Origin: Alphaproteobacteria bacterium
GTDB taxonomy: Bacteria > Pseudomonadota > Alphaproteobacteria > RF32 > CAG-239
Assembly (NCBI GenBank): GCA_017475935.1
Contig: JAFVEP010000049.1
Span: 1 to 41,876, forward strand
DNA: 41,876 nucleotides
Direction of reading: 5' to 3'
In this document: piece by piece, positions 25,165 to 34,330 of the stretch
How the letters are laid out: every line of letters begins with the position of its first letter
Numbering within the stretch: the first letter of the stretch is position 1
Position numbers and translations under genes: made by a program
Notes under the pieces: generated by a model
What the model saw: the letters and a program-made list of their open reading frames with translations, nothing else
Told to the model about the DNA's origin: nothing
Database searches by the model: none

Positions 25165-25245
25165 TCATATCGCCAAAATTTAACTAAATATATACATCTT
25201 CTTTTTATCCTTTCGCTTAGTTTTTTAACAGAAAGGATGAATATT

Positions 25246-25647
25246 ATGGTTAAAGAGACGAATACAAAATTACCGAAAATCGGTATCGTTGATGTGCAAT
25301 TTTTGGTGAACGCAACCCCGTCCGTTGTGGCTTTGCGTCAGGAGCAGCAGGGCAAATTGGCGGCTTTGCAGCAGTGGGTGAATACAGCCAACGGTGAAAT
25401 TGCTAAACTTTCCGGTGAGGAAGAAAAGAAAAATCTGGCGCAAAAATATAAAGTGGAATTGTCTCAGCGTCAGCAGATGATGCAGCTTGAATATGCGCAA
25501 AAAGTTCAGAATATTGATGTCGAATTAACAAATTTGATCGCCAAAGTTGCTAAAGAAGACGGATTTGATTATGTTTTTGCCAAAGGGCAGGTGGTGTTCG
25601 GAGCGACGGATCTGACTCCGAAAATTGCGTCATATTTGAAAAAATAA
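25246..25647 (+). CDS. OmpH/Skp-like coiled-coil protein without signal peptide
   Basis: The 133-residue protein follows the OmpH/Skp pattern. A first strand, KIGIVDVQFLVNATPSV, is followed by two long helices rich in K, Q and E (about 30-100) that would form the tentacle, and by a closing region AKEDGFDYVFAKGQVVFGATDLTPKI that packs back on the first strand. Skp is normally a periplasmic holdase for outer-membrane proteins, but here no signal peptide precedes the first strand; the start is MVKETNTKLPKIG. The ATG at 25246 is spaced 9 bases from GAAAGG; an ATG at 25237 would be too close. It may act in the cytoplasm. A terminator follows. Family assignment is by pattern, not by search. Confidence 0.7.
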   Translation: MVKETNTKLPKIGIVDVQFLVNATPSVVALRQEQQGKLAALQQWVNTANGEIAKLSGEEEKKNLAQKYKVELSQRQQMMQLEYAQKVQNIDVELTNLIAKVAKEDGFDYVFAKGQVVFGATDLTPKIASYLKK

Positions 25648-25652
25648 AAATG

Positions 25653-25684
25653 AAAAAGAGCCTCTTTTCTGAGGCTCTTTTTTT
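25653..25684. terminator. Bidirectional intrinsic terminator
   Basis: A 12-bp stem (25653-25664 with 25671-25682), AAAAAGAGCCTC against GAGGCTCTTTTT, with a 6-base loop. It separates the convergent Skp-like gene and the membrane protein gene. Confidence 0.9.
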
Positions 25685-25685
25685 A

Positions 25686-27350
25686 CTATTTGAACAAAAG
25701 ATCCTTATATTTTTTTTGCGTACACAGAAAAATTTTGCTGTTTATCGGTGTTTTGTTGATATTACGGCAATAAAAGTCTTTTACGCCCAGTTCGGTGCGG
25801 ATGATATACTGCAAATTGGAAAAAACCATCGGATTGTTGTTTTGCTTAATAAGAGAAATAGGCATGTGATAATCAAATGCATTGACAGATGTTTTCAGTG
25901 CCAGAAGATAAGCGGTAAATTGACTGCTCTTTTGATATTGTTTGATTTTGTTATACATCTCCGTATCCGGAAGGGTGAATGTCGATACTTCATTGGCAAT
26001 CAAAACATCAGGATGAGCTTCGGCAATTTTTGCCGCCGCTACGCCGATGCCGGGGGATAAACAAAGCAGTAAAGACTTCTTAGGAAGATTGAGCGGTTCA
26101 ATAGAAACAATTTGCGTAAAATGCCGCCGCGATCCCCAACTTTTGTACGGCAAGCCTGATAGCAAAACAAACAGGGCGATCAATCCCATACTTGCCCAGA
26201 CGACAAACTTGTAAAGACCTTGCGGCTTGATTTTGAAAAAGAATAAAACTAAAAATAAAGAAATCAAAACTTCAAAAGCGATGGCATAGCGGATGATTGA
26301 AAAGATTTCCATCCAACCGATGTAACTCAGAACGGCAAATACGGCTAAAAAAACAAGGTTTTGATGCTTTGTGCAAACTTCTCGAACATTCTTTTTGACG
26401 ATCATCCAAACAACAGCGGCTAAAAGCAATGTATAGCCGGCGGCCATTCGTGCATCAAGCATGTAAGCCTCCGAAACAACCTGAGTGTTGCGTTGAAAAG
26501 AAGCTATATAGGGAAAAACTAAATACTCCCACCATTTTTTTTCATAAAAATCGCTGTATGTTAAAAATTTGTCCGCATAGTAAGGTGATTTGAAAACGTT
26601 GTTTAAATACGGAAACATCGGATTTTCCATGTTGTGCCACAAAATAATGCCCCACCAAGCGTAAACGGCGCAAAATCCCGCCAGACCGCCGAGGGCAAAT
26701 GTGGTGATGACATGCAGCGGTTTTTGCCATTTTTTATAAAATAATATAAGCGTTAAGCCGAGAGCTAAGCAATATATAATCACCGTCAATTTCAAACCGA
26801 GCATGGCTCCCAAGCTGAAACCGGCGCAAAAGAATATATAAAGGCGCTCGCTTCGGCGTACAAAAACTTCGCGGTAAATTAAATAAAGTCCGAAAATTAC
26901 GCCGATGCTCACCGTGATTTCATTTGATGATGTGCCTATTTGTGCCATGGCCGCAAATCCGGTCATGGCTAAGAGCATGATGAAAAATAAATGAATGCTT
27001 CGGCTGGTGATCAGTCGGCACAGCTGATAAAAAACAAACATCAAAATGCCGTAAAATAATCCGTTGTAGGCGCTCAGAACAATCGGGTGATCATTGAAAT
27101 GTTCAACTATAAAATAGGTCGGTAAATCCGCCAGCGGGTTATGATAGCTATTCTCGGCCGCTAAGGCGATAAAAGAAAATGTTTTGTCATGAACGAATGC
27201 CCATGGCAGATAGTAGTGATAATTTTCAAAATCACTGATGATTTCGTATTGAAAATAACAACTTAAACATACGCCGATCAGGCAGAAAAAAACAAACATC
27301 AGCCGCTTGTCGGCCATCAGTTTATCAATTAATATCCCTATTTTTTGCAT
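25686..27350 (-). CDS. Polytopic membrane protein, possible GT-C type glycosyltransferase
   Basis: This 554-residue integral membrane protein has about ten predicted helices. After the first helix a periplasmic loop carries DFENYHYYLPWAFVHD, similar in layout to the acidic first loop of GT-C fold lipid-linked glycosyltransferases. A further loop near 235-300 is rich in aromatic residues. The C-terminal 130 residues form a soluble domain (from about 415, starting PYKSWGSRRHFTQ). I cannot name a specific enzyme; a role in glycan or surface polysaccharide assembly is an inference from fold-like features. The ATG at 27350 has AGAGG upstream; a GTG at 27356 is an alternative. It stands alone, divergent from the lipoprotein gene. 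Confidence 0.6.
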   Translation of the reverse strand: MQKIGILIDKLMADKRLMFVFFCLIGVCLSCYFQYEIISDFENYHYYLPWAFVHDKTFSFIALAAENSYHNPLADLPTYFIVEHFNDHPIVLSAYNGLFYGILMFVFYQLCRLITSRSIHLFFIMLLAMTGFAAMAQIGTSSNEITVSIGVIFGLYLIYREVFVRRSERLYIFFCAGFSLGAMLGLKLTVIIYCLALGLTLILFYKKWQKPLHVITTFALGGLAGFCAVYAWWGIILWHNMENPMFPYLNNVFKSPYYADKFLTYSDFYEKKWWEYLVFPYIASFQRNTQVVSEAYMLDARMAAGYTLLLAAVVWMIVKKNVREVCTKHQNLVFLAVFAVLSYIGWMEIFSIIRYAIAFEVLISLFLVLFFFKIKPQGLYKFVVWASMGLIALFVLLSGLPYKSWGSRRHFTQIVSIEPLNLPKKSLLLCLSPGIGVAAAKIAEAHPDVLIANEVSTFTLPDTEMYNKIKQYQKSSQFTAYLLALKTSVNAFDYHMPISLIKQNNNPMVFSNLQYIIRTELGVKDFYCRNINKTPINSKIFLCTQKKYKDLLFK

Positions 27351-27462
27351 AAGCACCTCTTGCTTGATTATACATATTATTTTGAAGCCTGCAATGATAT
27401 TATCGGGTTATGCAGTGTCTGTTTAACGGCAAAATTTTGCGTATTTTGCGGGCGGTTTTCTG

Positions 27463-27491
27463 TTTACTTTTTTGCGCAGAATATATATAAT
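27463..27491 (+). promoter_or_regulatory. Promoter of the lipoprotein gene
   Basis: TTTACT (27463-27468) and a consensus TATAAT (27486-27491) are 17 bases apart. A start near 27498 would give a leader of only 15-21 bases with no Shine-Dalgarno sequence. Confidence 0.65.
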
Positions 27492-27512
27492 ATCCATATC
27501 ATTTTAATTTTT

Positions 27513-28181
27513 ATGCCTATGAAAAAGTTATTCCTATGTTTTGCTGTCATGGCAATGTGTCTGTCAGCATGTGATGAAGATGAACCCGATTGGCGTTTGC
27601 ATCGGCCGGATTATTTTCAAGACGATCATCGTCCCGATTCGCAAAACGGATCAAACAGCGATGCGCAAAATTCTTCTCAAGAAGAGGTGTTTTCCATTGT
27701 TAAGCTTTATTCCGTTGTGATGCGCCGCGAGTTGCCGTATCCGTTTAAGGCGTATGTCTTGCAGATTAATAACGGCGAATATTTTTATATGCTGCGTTAT
27801 CGGTATAACGCAGATCTGCATGTCGGTGATAAAATCAGCTTTGCCGTTTATACGTATTGTCCCAATGAGATAGCGCGCATTAACGGCTGTGAACTCGGTG
27901 ACGGCAGTGATTATGGCGAAACAACCGATGGTGTTGATGCCGGTGAATATCTGGTGGCAAGCGATCCGATTGAAGCAACGGTGAAAAATATGTTTGCGAT
28001 GAAAATTCGTTACAGTTTGACCTTTGTACCGATCGACACGTGGTTTATCGAAACAACCGACGGGAAACTCATCTTTATTAAAAAGAGCAAATTAAATGTT
28101 ACGCTTAAAGCCGGTGACCGCATTGTCTATAATGTTTATACGTTATTTCCCAATGAGGTATTGGCCTTAAAAAAACTTTAG
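27513..28181 (+). CDS. Lipoprotein with an internal domain duplication, function unknown
   Basis: The start at 27513 or 27519 gives about 222 residues with a lipoprotein signal peptide: KKLFLCFAVMAMCLSA-C, cysteine at 20 (18 from the second ATG). Asp follows the cysteine, which in E. coli favours inner-membrane retention. A low-complexity acidic linker (about 21-60, rich in D, S, N and Q) leads to two similar segments. The first has LHVGDKISFAVYTYCPNEIARI; the second has LKAGDRIVYNVYTLFPNEVLAL, each preceded by about 35 strand-rich residues. This is a tandem duplication of a domain of about 65-70 residues. The gene at 6120-6452 may encode one copy of the same domain. I do not recognise the family. 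The gene stands alone and ends in a terminator convergent with fabZ. Confidence 0.7.
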   Translation: MPMKKLFLCFAVMAMCLSACDEDEPDWRLHRPDYFQDDHRPDSQNGSNSDAQNSSQEEVFSIVKLYSVVMRRELPYPFKAYVLQINNGEYFYMLRYRYNADLHVGDKISFAVYTYCPNEIARINGCELGDGSDYGETTDGVDAGEYLVASDPIEATVKNMFAMKIRYSLTFVPIDTWFIETTDGKLIFIKKSKLNVTLKAGDRIVYNVYTLFPNEVLALKKL

Positions 28182-28185
28182 CGAA

Positions 28186-28217
28186 AAGGCATCGGTTTCA
28201 AACCCGATGCCCTTTTT
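28186..28217. terminator. Intrinsic terminator between lipoprotein gene and fabZ
   Basis: GGCATCGG (28188-28195) pairs with CCGATGCC (28204-28211) around an 8-base loop, followed by CTTTTTG on plus and preceded by AAAA, so it may work in both directions. Confidence 0.85.
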
Positions 28218-28238
28218 GTTATTTAATGACAATGGAAA

Positions 28239-28691
28239 TTACTCATCGACAATCATCGCCGTCAGGTCGGCTTCCGAAACAACTTGTCCGTCTACCATTG
28301 ATGTGCCGTGAAAAACGAAAATATTGCGGCGTTCTTTGATCTTTTCAACGTGCATTTTCAACTGATCGCCCGGGCGTACCGGTTTGCGGAATTTTACATT
28401 ATCAACAGCCATGAATAAAACACCTCTCCTCTTGGTAGCATAATTTTCATCAGCGCTCATAACGACACAACCGGCTGTTTGAGCCATAGCCTCAACCTGT
28501 AACACACCCGGCATGATCGGATTGTTCGGGAAATGCCCCTGAAAAAACAATTCGTTCATGGTTAAATTCTTTAATCCGATACCTTTAATCCCCGGTTCTT
28601 CAACTTCCAGACGATCAACCAGCAAAAACGGATAGCGATGCGGGAGCATTTTCATAATTTCATCAATGTTATAAATTTTATTTTCAGCCAT
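28239..28691 (-). CDS. fabZ: 3-hydroxyacyl-[acyl-carrier-protein] dehydratase FabZ
   Basis: FabZ removes water from 3-hydroxyacyl-ACP in fatty acid elongation and competes with LpxD and LpxA for the same substrate. The 150-residue hot-dog protein has MLPHRYPFLLVDR at the N-terminus, the active-site histidine H53 in GHFPNNPIMPG and the glutamate E67 in VLQVEAMAQ. It is last in the minus-strand operon, 8 bases after lpxD. lpxA and lpxB, which often follow, are not here; a terminator and a convergent lipoprotein gene come next. Confidence 0.96.
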   Translation of the reverse strand: MAENKIYNIDEIMKMLPHRYPFLLVDRLEVEEPGIKGIGLKNLTMNELFFQGHFPNNPIMPGVLQVEAMAQTAGCVVMSADENYATKRRGVLFMAVDNVKFRKPVRPGDQLKMHVEKIKERRNIFVFHGTSMVDGQVVSEADLTAMIVDE

Positions 28692-28699
28692 ATTACCCT

Positions 28700-29713
28700 C
28701 TATTTTTTGGAATTTTTTTGTAAAAACGAAACTTGACGCATGAAGTCCTTAAATGGTACGCATGGGCTTCCCATCATGACTGCGCCGGCTTCAATATCGC
28801 GCATGACGCCTGATTGAGCGGCAACTTGAGCACCGCTGCCGATATTCAAGTGATCGGCTAATCCGACTTGTCCGCCCAGTACAACATAGTCTCCGAGTGT
28901 GCAGCTGCCGGCGATGCCGACTTGCGATACAATCACACAGCCGCGCCCGAGCTTGTCGTTGTGGGCGATTTGTACCAAATTATCAATGCGAGATCCGTCG
29001 CCGATGATTGTGTCGGCAAGCGCACCTCTGTCCACGCAAGCGTTGGCACCGATTTCGACATCGTTACCGATAATCAGACGGCCCAGTTGCGGAATGCGGT
29101 GATGTTGGCCGTTGATTAATTCAAAGCCAAAACCGTCTTGTCCTAAGCGCGCACCGGTATAAATGTAGCAATAATTTCCGATAATGCTGTATGCGATGGA
29201 GGCATTGCTGCCGATTTTGCAGTGATGTCCGATTTTGCATCCTTGAGCGATAACAACGTTTGCTTCAATTATGGAAAATTCACCGATTTCAACATTTTTG
29301 CCAATAACCGCGTGTGCGCCGATTGTGCAGTGTTCGCCTATTTTAGCGCTCGGGTCAATTTGCGCCGTCGGATCAATTCCTTGATCTGTCGGTTTAGGGG
29401 CATACATGTATTCGTTCAAGCGTACAAAGGCCAGTTTTGGGTTATCGTTTAACAAAACGATGACACCTTCCGGCACAAATTCTTGCAAAGCCGGCGTGGT
29501 TACACAGGCTTTAGCCTTCATTTGCGCCGCCTGAACTTTACTTTTCCGGTCATAGAAAAAGCAAAGTTCAGTCTGATCGGCAGCGGTCATGGTGGCAATG
29601 TCCGTAATAACTTCTCCGCTTTTTGCCGGATCGGATAACTGCGATTCGGTGACTTTGGCCACGTCAGCCAAAGTCACATTTTCCTTCACATCAAAAAAAC
29701 TTCTGTCAATCAT
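28700..29713 (-). CDS. lpxD: UDP-3-O-(3-hydroxyacyl)glucosamine N-acyltransferase LpxD
   Basis: LpxD adds the N-linked hydroxyacyl chain in lipid A synthesis. The 337-residue protein has an N-terminal uridine-binding domain (about 1-100) and then a left-handed beta-helix of hexapeptide repeats (about 110-320: [20 protein letters not shown] and so on). [25 protein letters not shown] precedes the catalytic histidine in QIAHN. The spacing is 9 bases from bamA and 8 from fabZ. The gene skp, often between bamA and lpxD, is missing. Confidence 0.95.
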   Translation of the reverse strand: MIDRSFFDVKENVTLADVAKVTESQLSDPAKSGEVITDIATMTAADQTELCFFYDRKSKVQAAQMKAKACVTTPALQEFVPEGVIVLLNDNPKLAFVRLNEYMYAPKPTDQGIDPTAQIDPSAKIGEHCTIGAHAVIGKNVEIGEFSIIEANVVIAQGCKIGHHCKIGSNASIAYSIIGNYCYIYTGARLGQDGFGFELINGQHHRIPQLGRLIIGNDVEIGANACVDRGALADTIIGDGSRIDNLVQIAHNDKLGRGCVIVSQVGIAGSCTLGDYVVLGGQVGLADHLNIGSGAQVAAQSGVMRDIEAGAVMMGSPCVPFKDFMRQVSFLQKNSKK

Positions 29714-29722
29714 ATCAACCTC

Positions 29723-31981
29723 TTACAGACTTGTACCGAAGTTCAAACGGAAGACTTCCGTTTCATCGTATTTGGTTTTCGCAATCGGGAAGCCGAAGTC
29801 GATATCAATCTTACCCATCGGTGACATCCAGTCGAAACCGAAACCGACGGACTGTCTGAGTTTTGAAGAGTATTCGATTTTTTGCGAATCATAGTGGTCC
29901 GGTTTGCCGATTGTGCCGACATCCCAGAAAGTACGTCCTTTCACGCCTAACTCATCCAAACCGATCGGGAAGGTGACTTCCGCACCGGAATAAACCATCC
30001 AATTTCCGCCGAGAGCATCGCGTGTGCGTCTGTCGCGTGCGCTGATTCCGGCAAATTCGAAACCGCGCATGTTTTGACCGCCCAAATAATAACGATCGCT
30101 CATGCGTACTTTTTCTCCGCCGTAGCCGGCAATGTAACCGCCGGTTGCAAAGATTTTAAGCGTATAATAATCAAAGAAAGTGTTGAAATTATAAGCTTTG
30201 GCATCAAAGCGGTTATATTTCGTATCGCCGCCTAAACCGGCAATATCGTGTCCGAACGACAGATAGTAACCTTCTTTGGTGTTGATGGCGTTATCGCGCT
30301 TGTCATAAATAAAGGTTTGTCCGACGGCCGAAGTTGTCGCACTGCCTTCCTCCGCTTTAACAAATTCAGAAGCGTAAGATTTGACATTTTTGATTTTATT
30401 CGTGCTCAGCGAGTAACGCGCCAAATGATAGAAATCATCGGTATAGTTCCAGCCGAAACGCGTTCTGCCGCCGATTGTGCGCGTATCATAAGAAGCTTCT
30501 TCTTCATAGTCCTGATCCTGCATAAAAAGATCAACGCCGGCACTCAAACGTCTGCCCAAGAAGTAAGGTTCCGTAAAGCTGATATCATAATCCTTGGTGC
30601 GCTCGGAGAGACCGATATTAAAACCGACCTCTTGACCTTTACCGCGGAAGTTTGTTTCCGTTACACCGGTACGAAGCAAAGCACCGTTCGTTGTTGAATA
30701 ACCGATACCGACGTTGAAATATCCGGTCGATTTTTCTTCAACATTGACATCAATATCCGCCTTATTCATGCCGGTTGGTCGGGTTTGAAGATCAACCTTG
30801 CTGAAATAATTCAAATTCTCTAGGTTGCGGCGTGAATCACGGAGCTTTGAAACGTTGAATGCATCGCCTTCATCTAATCTGAATTCGCGTCTGATGACTT
30901 CATCCATTGTGCGGTCGTTACCGGTAATGTTAATCCGATCAACAAACATACGATCACCTTCGCGAACCACAAATTCGACGTTTATTTTATTGTTTTCAGT
31001 GTCGCGCGTGAGTTCCGGATAGATATCTACAAAAGGAAAACCTTTTTTGCCGAGGCGTTCGGTCATGGCCGTGACGGTTTTTTCGATATCCTCTGCATTG
31101 TACCAATCACCTTCGGCAATTTCCAAATCCTTATACAAAGACTTTGTGTCAACACCGTTCAACTCGGAGCGGACGGAAACATCTTGAATCTTGTAACGAG
31201 GTCCTTCATCAAGAACAAAGGTTAAAATAAACGATTTCTGATCTTCACTCAGCTCGGCAACAGCGGATTTGACATCAAAATCGGCATAACCACGGTTTGT
31301 ATAAAAGCGGCGCAACAGTTCTTTATCATAATCCATTTTTTCGGCGTCATAGTTTTCCGCAGACCCGAAAATGCGATACCAACGGCTTTCTTTGCTCATG
31401 ATCTCATCTTGCAGGTCCGAATTGGAATAGTGCGTGTTGCCGAGGAAGTTGATTTTATCAATTTTTGCGGCGGAACCTTCATCAATTTCGTAAATTAAAT
31501 CAACTCTGTTCTCGTCACGTTCAATAATTTTCGGCTCGACGCTGACGGTGTAACGTCCCGTTTTGCGGTAAACATCCAAAATCCGCTGAACATCTTGCTG
31601 AACTTTTGCCTTGTCATATACGGAACGCGGGCCTAATTGAACTTCGCCTTCCAAAATTTTGTCGTCGATTTTATCATTACCATCGAAGGCGCGCTTGCCG
31701 ATAATCGGGTTTTCCTTGACGCTGATTTTCAAGACATTGCTTTCTGATGTATCGAAATTGATGTCGCTGAATAATCCGGTATTATACAGCTGATTAAATG
31801 ACGCATCCAGATCGTCTTGTGTGACGCGTGCATTCTTCTTTAAGTTTAAATAGGATAAAACGGTTGCTTTTTCAACGCGCTGCAAACCGTCAACCTCAAC
31901 CTTTTTAATGACGACGTCTTGTGCACTTGCCTGAAAGGCAATCAAGCTCGTCAACAGTCCGGTATAAAATATCTTTTTCAT
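29723..31981 (-). CDS. bamA: Outer membrane protein assembly factor BamA
   Basis: BamA is the central subunit of the BAM complex that folds beta-barrel proteins into the outer membrane. The 752-residue protein has a signal peptide (about 1-20, SLIAFQASA-QD), five POTRA domains (about 22-420) and a C-terminal 16-strand barrel. The conserved VRGF-type barrel loop appears as MRGFEFAG. The last residues are FRLNFGTSL, so the usual terminal aromatic residue is replaced by leucine. The gene sits 11 bases after rseP and 9 before lpxD. Confidence 0.95.
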   Translation of the reverse strand: MKKIFYTGLLTSLIAFQASAQDVVIKKVEVDGLQRVEKATVLSYLNLKKNARVTQDDLDASFNQLYNTGLFSDINFDTSESNVLKISVKENPIIGKRAFDGNDKIDDKILEGEVQLGPRSVYDKAKVQQDVQRILDVYRKTGRYTVSVEPKIIERDENRVDLIYEIDEGSAAKIDKINFLGNTHYSNSDLQDEIMSKESRWYRIFGSAENYDAEKMDYDKELLRRFYTNRGYADFDVKSAVAELSEDQKSFILTFVLDEGPRYKIQDVSVRSELNGVDTKSLYKDLEIAEGDWYNAEDIEKTVTAMTERLGKKGFPFVDIYPELTRDTENNKINVEFVVREGDRMFVDRINITGNDRTMDEVIRREFRLDEGDAFNVSKLRDSRRNLENLNYFSKVDLQTRPTGMNKADIDVNVEEKSTGYFNVGIGYSTTNGALLRTGVTETNFRGKGQEVGFNIGLSERTKDYDISFTEPYFLGRRLSAGVDLFMQDQDYEEEASYDTRTIGGRTRFGWNYTDDFYHLARYSLSTNKIKNVKSYASEFVKAEEGSATTSAVGQTFIYDKRDNAINTKEGYYLSFGHDIAGLGGDTKYNRFDAKAYNFNTFFDYYTLKIFATGGYIAGYGGEKVRMSDRYYLGGQNMRGFEFAGISARDRRTRDALGGNWMVYSGAEVTFPIGLDELGVKGRTFWDVGTIGKPDHYDSQKIEYSSKLRQSVGFGFDWMSPMGKIDIDFGFPIAKTKYDETEVFRLNFGTSL

Positions 31982-31992
31982 TTTCTATTCCT

Positions 31993-33408
31993 TTATTTAT
32001 CAAAAAAGCGCCCAATCAAATGAACAATATCGTTCCATGTTGCCAACACCATGATGGCTAAAATAATTAAAAGACCGAATTTGAAAATGTAATCCTTGAT
32101 TTTTACATTCAACTCTCGGCCGATGATCATTTCGATCACAAAAATGACCACGTTGCCGCCGTCCAAAACCGGAATCGGCAACAGGTTTAACATACCCAAA
32201 TTTACAGACAACAAAGCCATGAAATAAACAAAGCTCAGCAGTCCGCCCTTTTTGCTCACATCGCCGGACATTTCGGCAATGCGGATAATGCCGCCGACTT
32301 CTTTTCCGCCGCGCTTGCCGCTGATCATTTGTCCGATGGCGCGCAGTGTGCTGACAGTGACGTCATATGTTTCTTTAAGACCGGCTTTGGTTGCCGCGGA
32401 TAAAGACATGTTTTTTTCGGCAAAGCTGACTTCTTGCGATGATGTAATACCTAAAAGGCGGCGTTTGACTTTTCCGTCTCCCGGATCATATTCGGAATCA
32501 CGCAGTGTTACGGCAAAGGCTATCGGCCGAAGAAAAGCAATTTCGAATTCCTCATTTTCGTGAGTGTTCACATATTTTTTCAGATCGGTAAAGCTGTTTA
32601 ACGCAACACCGTTGATTGTCTGCAGAATGTCGCCGCGGGCAAATCCGGCTTTTGCGGCCGGACTGTTTTCAATAACATGATGAACAACCGGCGGGAGATT
32701 TTGGTTTTTTTCTTCGTCATTTTTCGGCATAGAAAGAAGTCCGATCACTTTTTCATTGTTAATTTGACGATCGCCCAAATCAAAAGACATCTCCTCAGCC
32801 GTTAATTTCAGCGTCATCGGCCGTTCGACATTAACCACAACATCATCTGTTTCCGCGAGCATGACTTCATTGGTGATAGCCTGAAAATCAGGTGTTTCAT
32901 GCCCGTTGATTGAAACAATGCGATCGCCGGCCATAATACCGGCCTGTTCGGCAGCTTCACCGGCAATGGTTCCGCCGACAATCGATGGAATAACCATGCG
33001 GCCGACACTGTAAAATAAAGCGATAAAAACAACAACGGCAAACAGATAATTAAACAACGGTCCGGCAACGGCAATCGCTAACTTTTTCCATGGTTTTTGG
33101 GCTTGAAAAGCTCCCTTTTTCTGCTCTTCGGAAAGCGCGGATAAGTCGGCATTCGTGGTTGATGAAGCATCGGCGTCGCCTAAAAATTGGCAATAGCCGC
33201 CGAGCGGTATGGCGGAAATTTTCCACTTTGTACCATGCTTATCTTGACGGCTCCACAACTCTTTGCCGAACCCGAGTGAAAAATCCGTAACGGTAACACC
33301 GAGCAGGCGTGCAATCAGAAAATGTCCGAATTCATGAACAAATACCAAAATTCCCAGAAGGACGATAAAAGGTATGACATAGTACAATATATTGAACAAA
33401 ATCTCCAT
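31993..33408 (-). CDS. rseP: RIP metalloprotease RseP (site-2 protease)
   Basis: RseP cuts membrane-embedded substrates such as anti-sigma factors and signal-peptide remnants. The zinc motif HEFGH is at residues 25-29 in the first membrane helix, and PVLDGGN near the C-terminus supplies the third metal ligand. Two PDZ domains lie between (about 135-210, GIMAGDRIVSINGHETP, and 240-305, GFARGDILQTINGVAL). At 471 residues it is somewhat longer than many alphaproteobacterial forms. In most proteobacteria dxr lies between cdsA and rseP; here it is absent and the two genes are 10 bases apart. Confidence 0.95.
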   Translation of the reverse strand: MEILFNILYYVIPFIVLLGILVFVHEFGHFLIARLLGVTVTDFSLGFGKELWSRQDKHGTKWKISAIPLGGYCQFLGDADASSTTNADLSALSEEQKKGAFQAQKPWKKLAIAVAGPLFNYLFAVVVFIALFYSVGRMVIPSIVGGTIAGEAAEQAGIMAGDRIVSINGHETPDFQAITNEVMLAETDDVVVNVERPMTLKLTAEEMSFDLGDRQINNEKVIGLLSMPKNDEEKNQNLPPVVHHVIENSPAAKAGFARGDILQTINGVALNSFTDLKKYVNTHENEEFEIAFLRPIAFAVTLRDSEYDPGDGKVKRRLLGITSSQEVSFAEKNMSLSAATKAGLKETYDVTVSTLRAIGQMISGKRGGKEVGGIIRIAEMSGDVSKKGGLLSFVYFMALLSVNLGMLNLLPIPVLDGGNVVIFVIEMIIGRELNVKIKDYIFKFGLLIILAIMVLATWNDIVHLIGRFFDK

Positions 33409-33418
33409 TTTTTATCAC

Positions 33419-34330
33419 CTATAGCAAATAAATAAAGAACATATAAACAAACGGTGCGGCAAAAATTAAGCCATCGACACGATCAAAGACACCGCCGTGT
33501 CCCGGAATCAGCTTCGAAGAATCTTTCACATTCACCGTGCGCTTGATGGCAGATTCAATCAAGTCGCCGATTTGTGCCAAAATGGCGACAATGGCGGCTA
33601 AAACAGCATAGAATAGCTGACTGTTGACGGTCCATTCATAACGAATTTGAAAAGGTTTATATGAAAACGAAATATAACGGAATTTGCTGAAATCATAAAA
33701 AGGTACTTCCATGACTTGTGTGCAGAAATACATAAAGATAATGCTCACCGATACCGCCAGTAAAATGCCGCCGAACAAGCCGGACCATGTTTTATTCGGA
33801 CTGATCGTCGGAGCCAGTTTCGGACCTCTTAAATTGCAGCCGACAACCAATCCGCCGATATCCATGCTCCACACCATGAGGAAAAACCATGTCGTCATGA
33901 TCAGACTGTAATTATACTGCGGATCAAAGTTACCTTCGCTCGGATCAAACGAAACATATATCCACACCAAAGAGCCGACACCGATGGAGATATAGGATAC
34001 ACCGAGGGTGACGAGTTTACGGTATTTTTCTTTTTCGGCTAAAAACCAGACGAAAGCAGATAAGATCAAAATCATCGGTAAAGTAATGGCAAAATTATAT
34101 CCCCAGACGCTGACCGCTAAACTCATCATATAGGCCGTGACGTAAGCAGAACATCTTTTTGATGCCGGCGAAAGCATGTTGGCCCATTCCCAAGAAAGCA
34201 AGCCGCCGACAACGAGCGCCAATACTTCAATGTACGGACTTCCCAAATATAAAGCTTCCAAGGCAATCGGAATCATGACCACGGCGGCCAAAACCCTTTT
34301 TGTGATTGCGCCAAATTTACGACTTACCAT
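33419..34330 (-). CDS. cdsA: Phosphatidate cytidylyltransferase CdsA
   Basis: CdsA makes CDP-diacylglycerol from phosphatidate and CTP, the branch point for membrane phospholipids. The 303-residue protein has about eight membrane helices and the signature region near the C-terminus: IGDLIESAIKR followed by DSSKLIPGHGGVFDRVDGL, which holds the metal-binding aspartates. The start overlaps the end of uppS by 14 bases, suggesting coupled translation. Confidence 0.94.
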   Translation of the reverse strand: MVSRKFGAITKRVLAAVVMIPIALEALYLGSPYIEVLALVVGGLLSWEWANMLSPASKRCSAYVTAYMMSLAVSVWGYNFAITLPMILILSAFVWFLAEKEKYRKLVTLGVSYISIGVGSLVWIYVSFDPSEGNFDPQYNYSLIMTTWFFLMVWSMDIGGLVVGCNLRGPKLAPTISPNKTWSGLFGGILLAVSVSIIFMYFCTQVMEVPFYDFSKFRYISFSYKPFQIRYEWTVNSQLFYAVLAAIVAILAQIGDLIESAIKRTVNVKDSSKLIPGHGGVFDRVDGLIFAAPFVYMFFIYLL

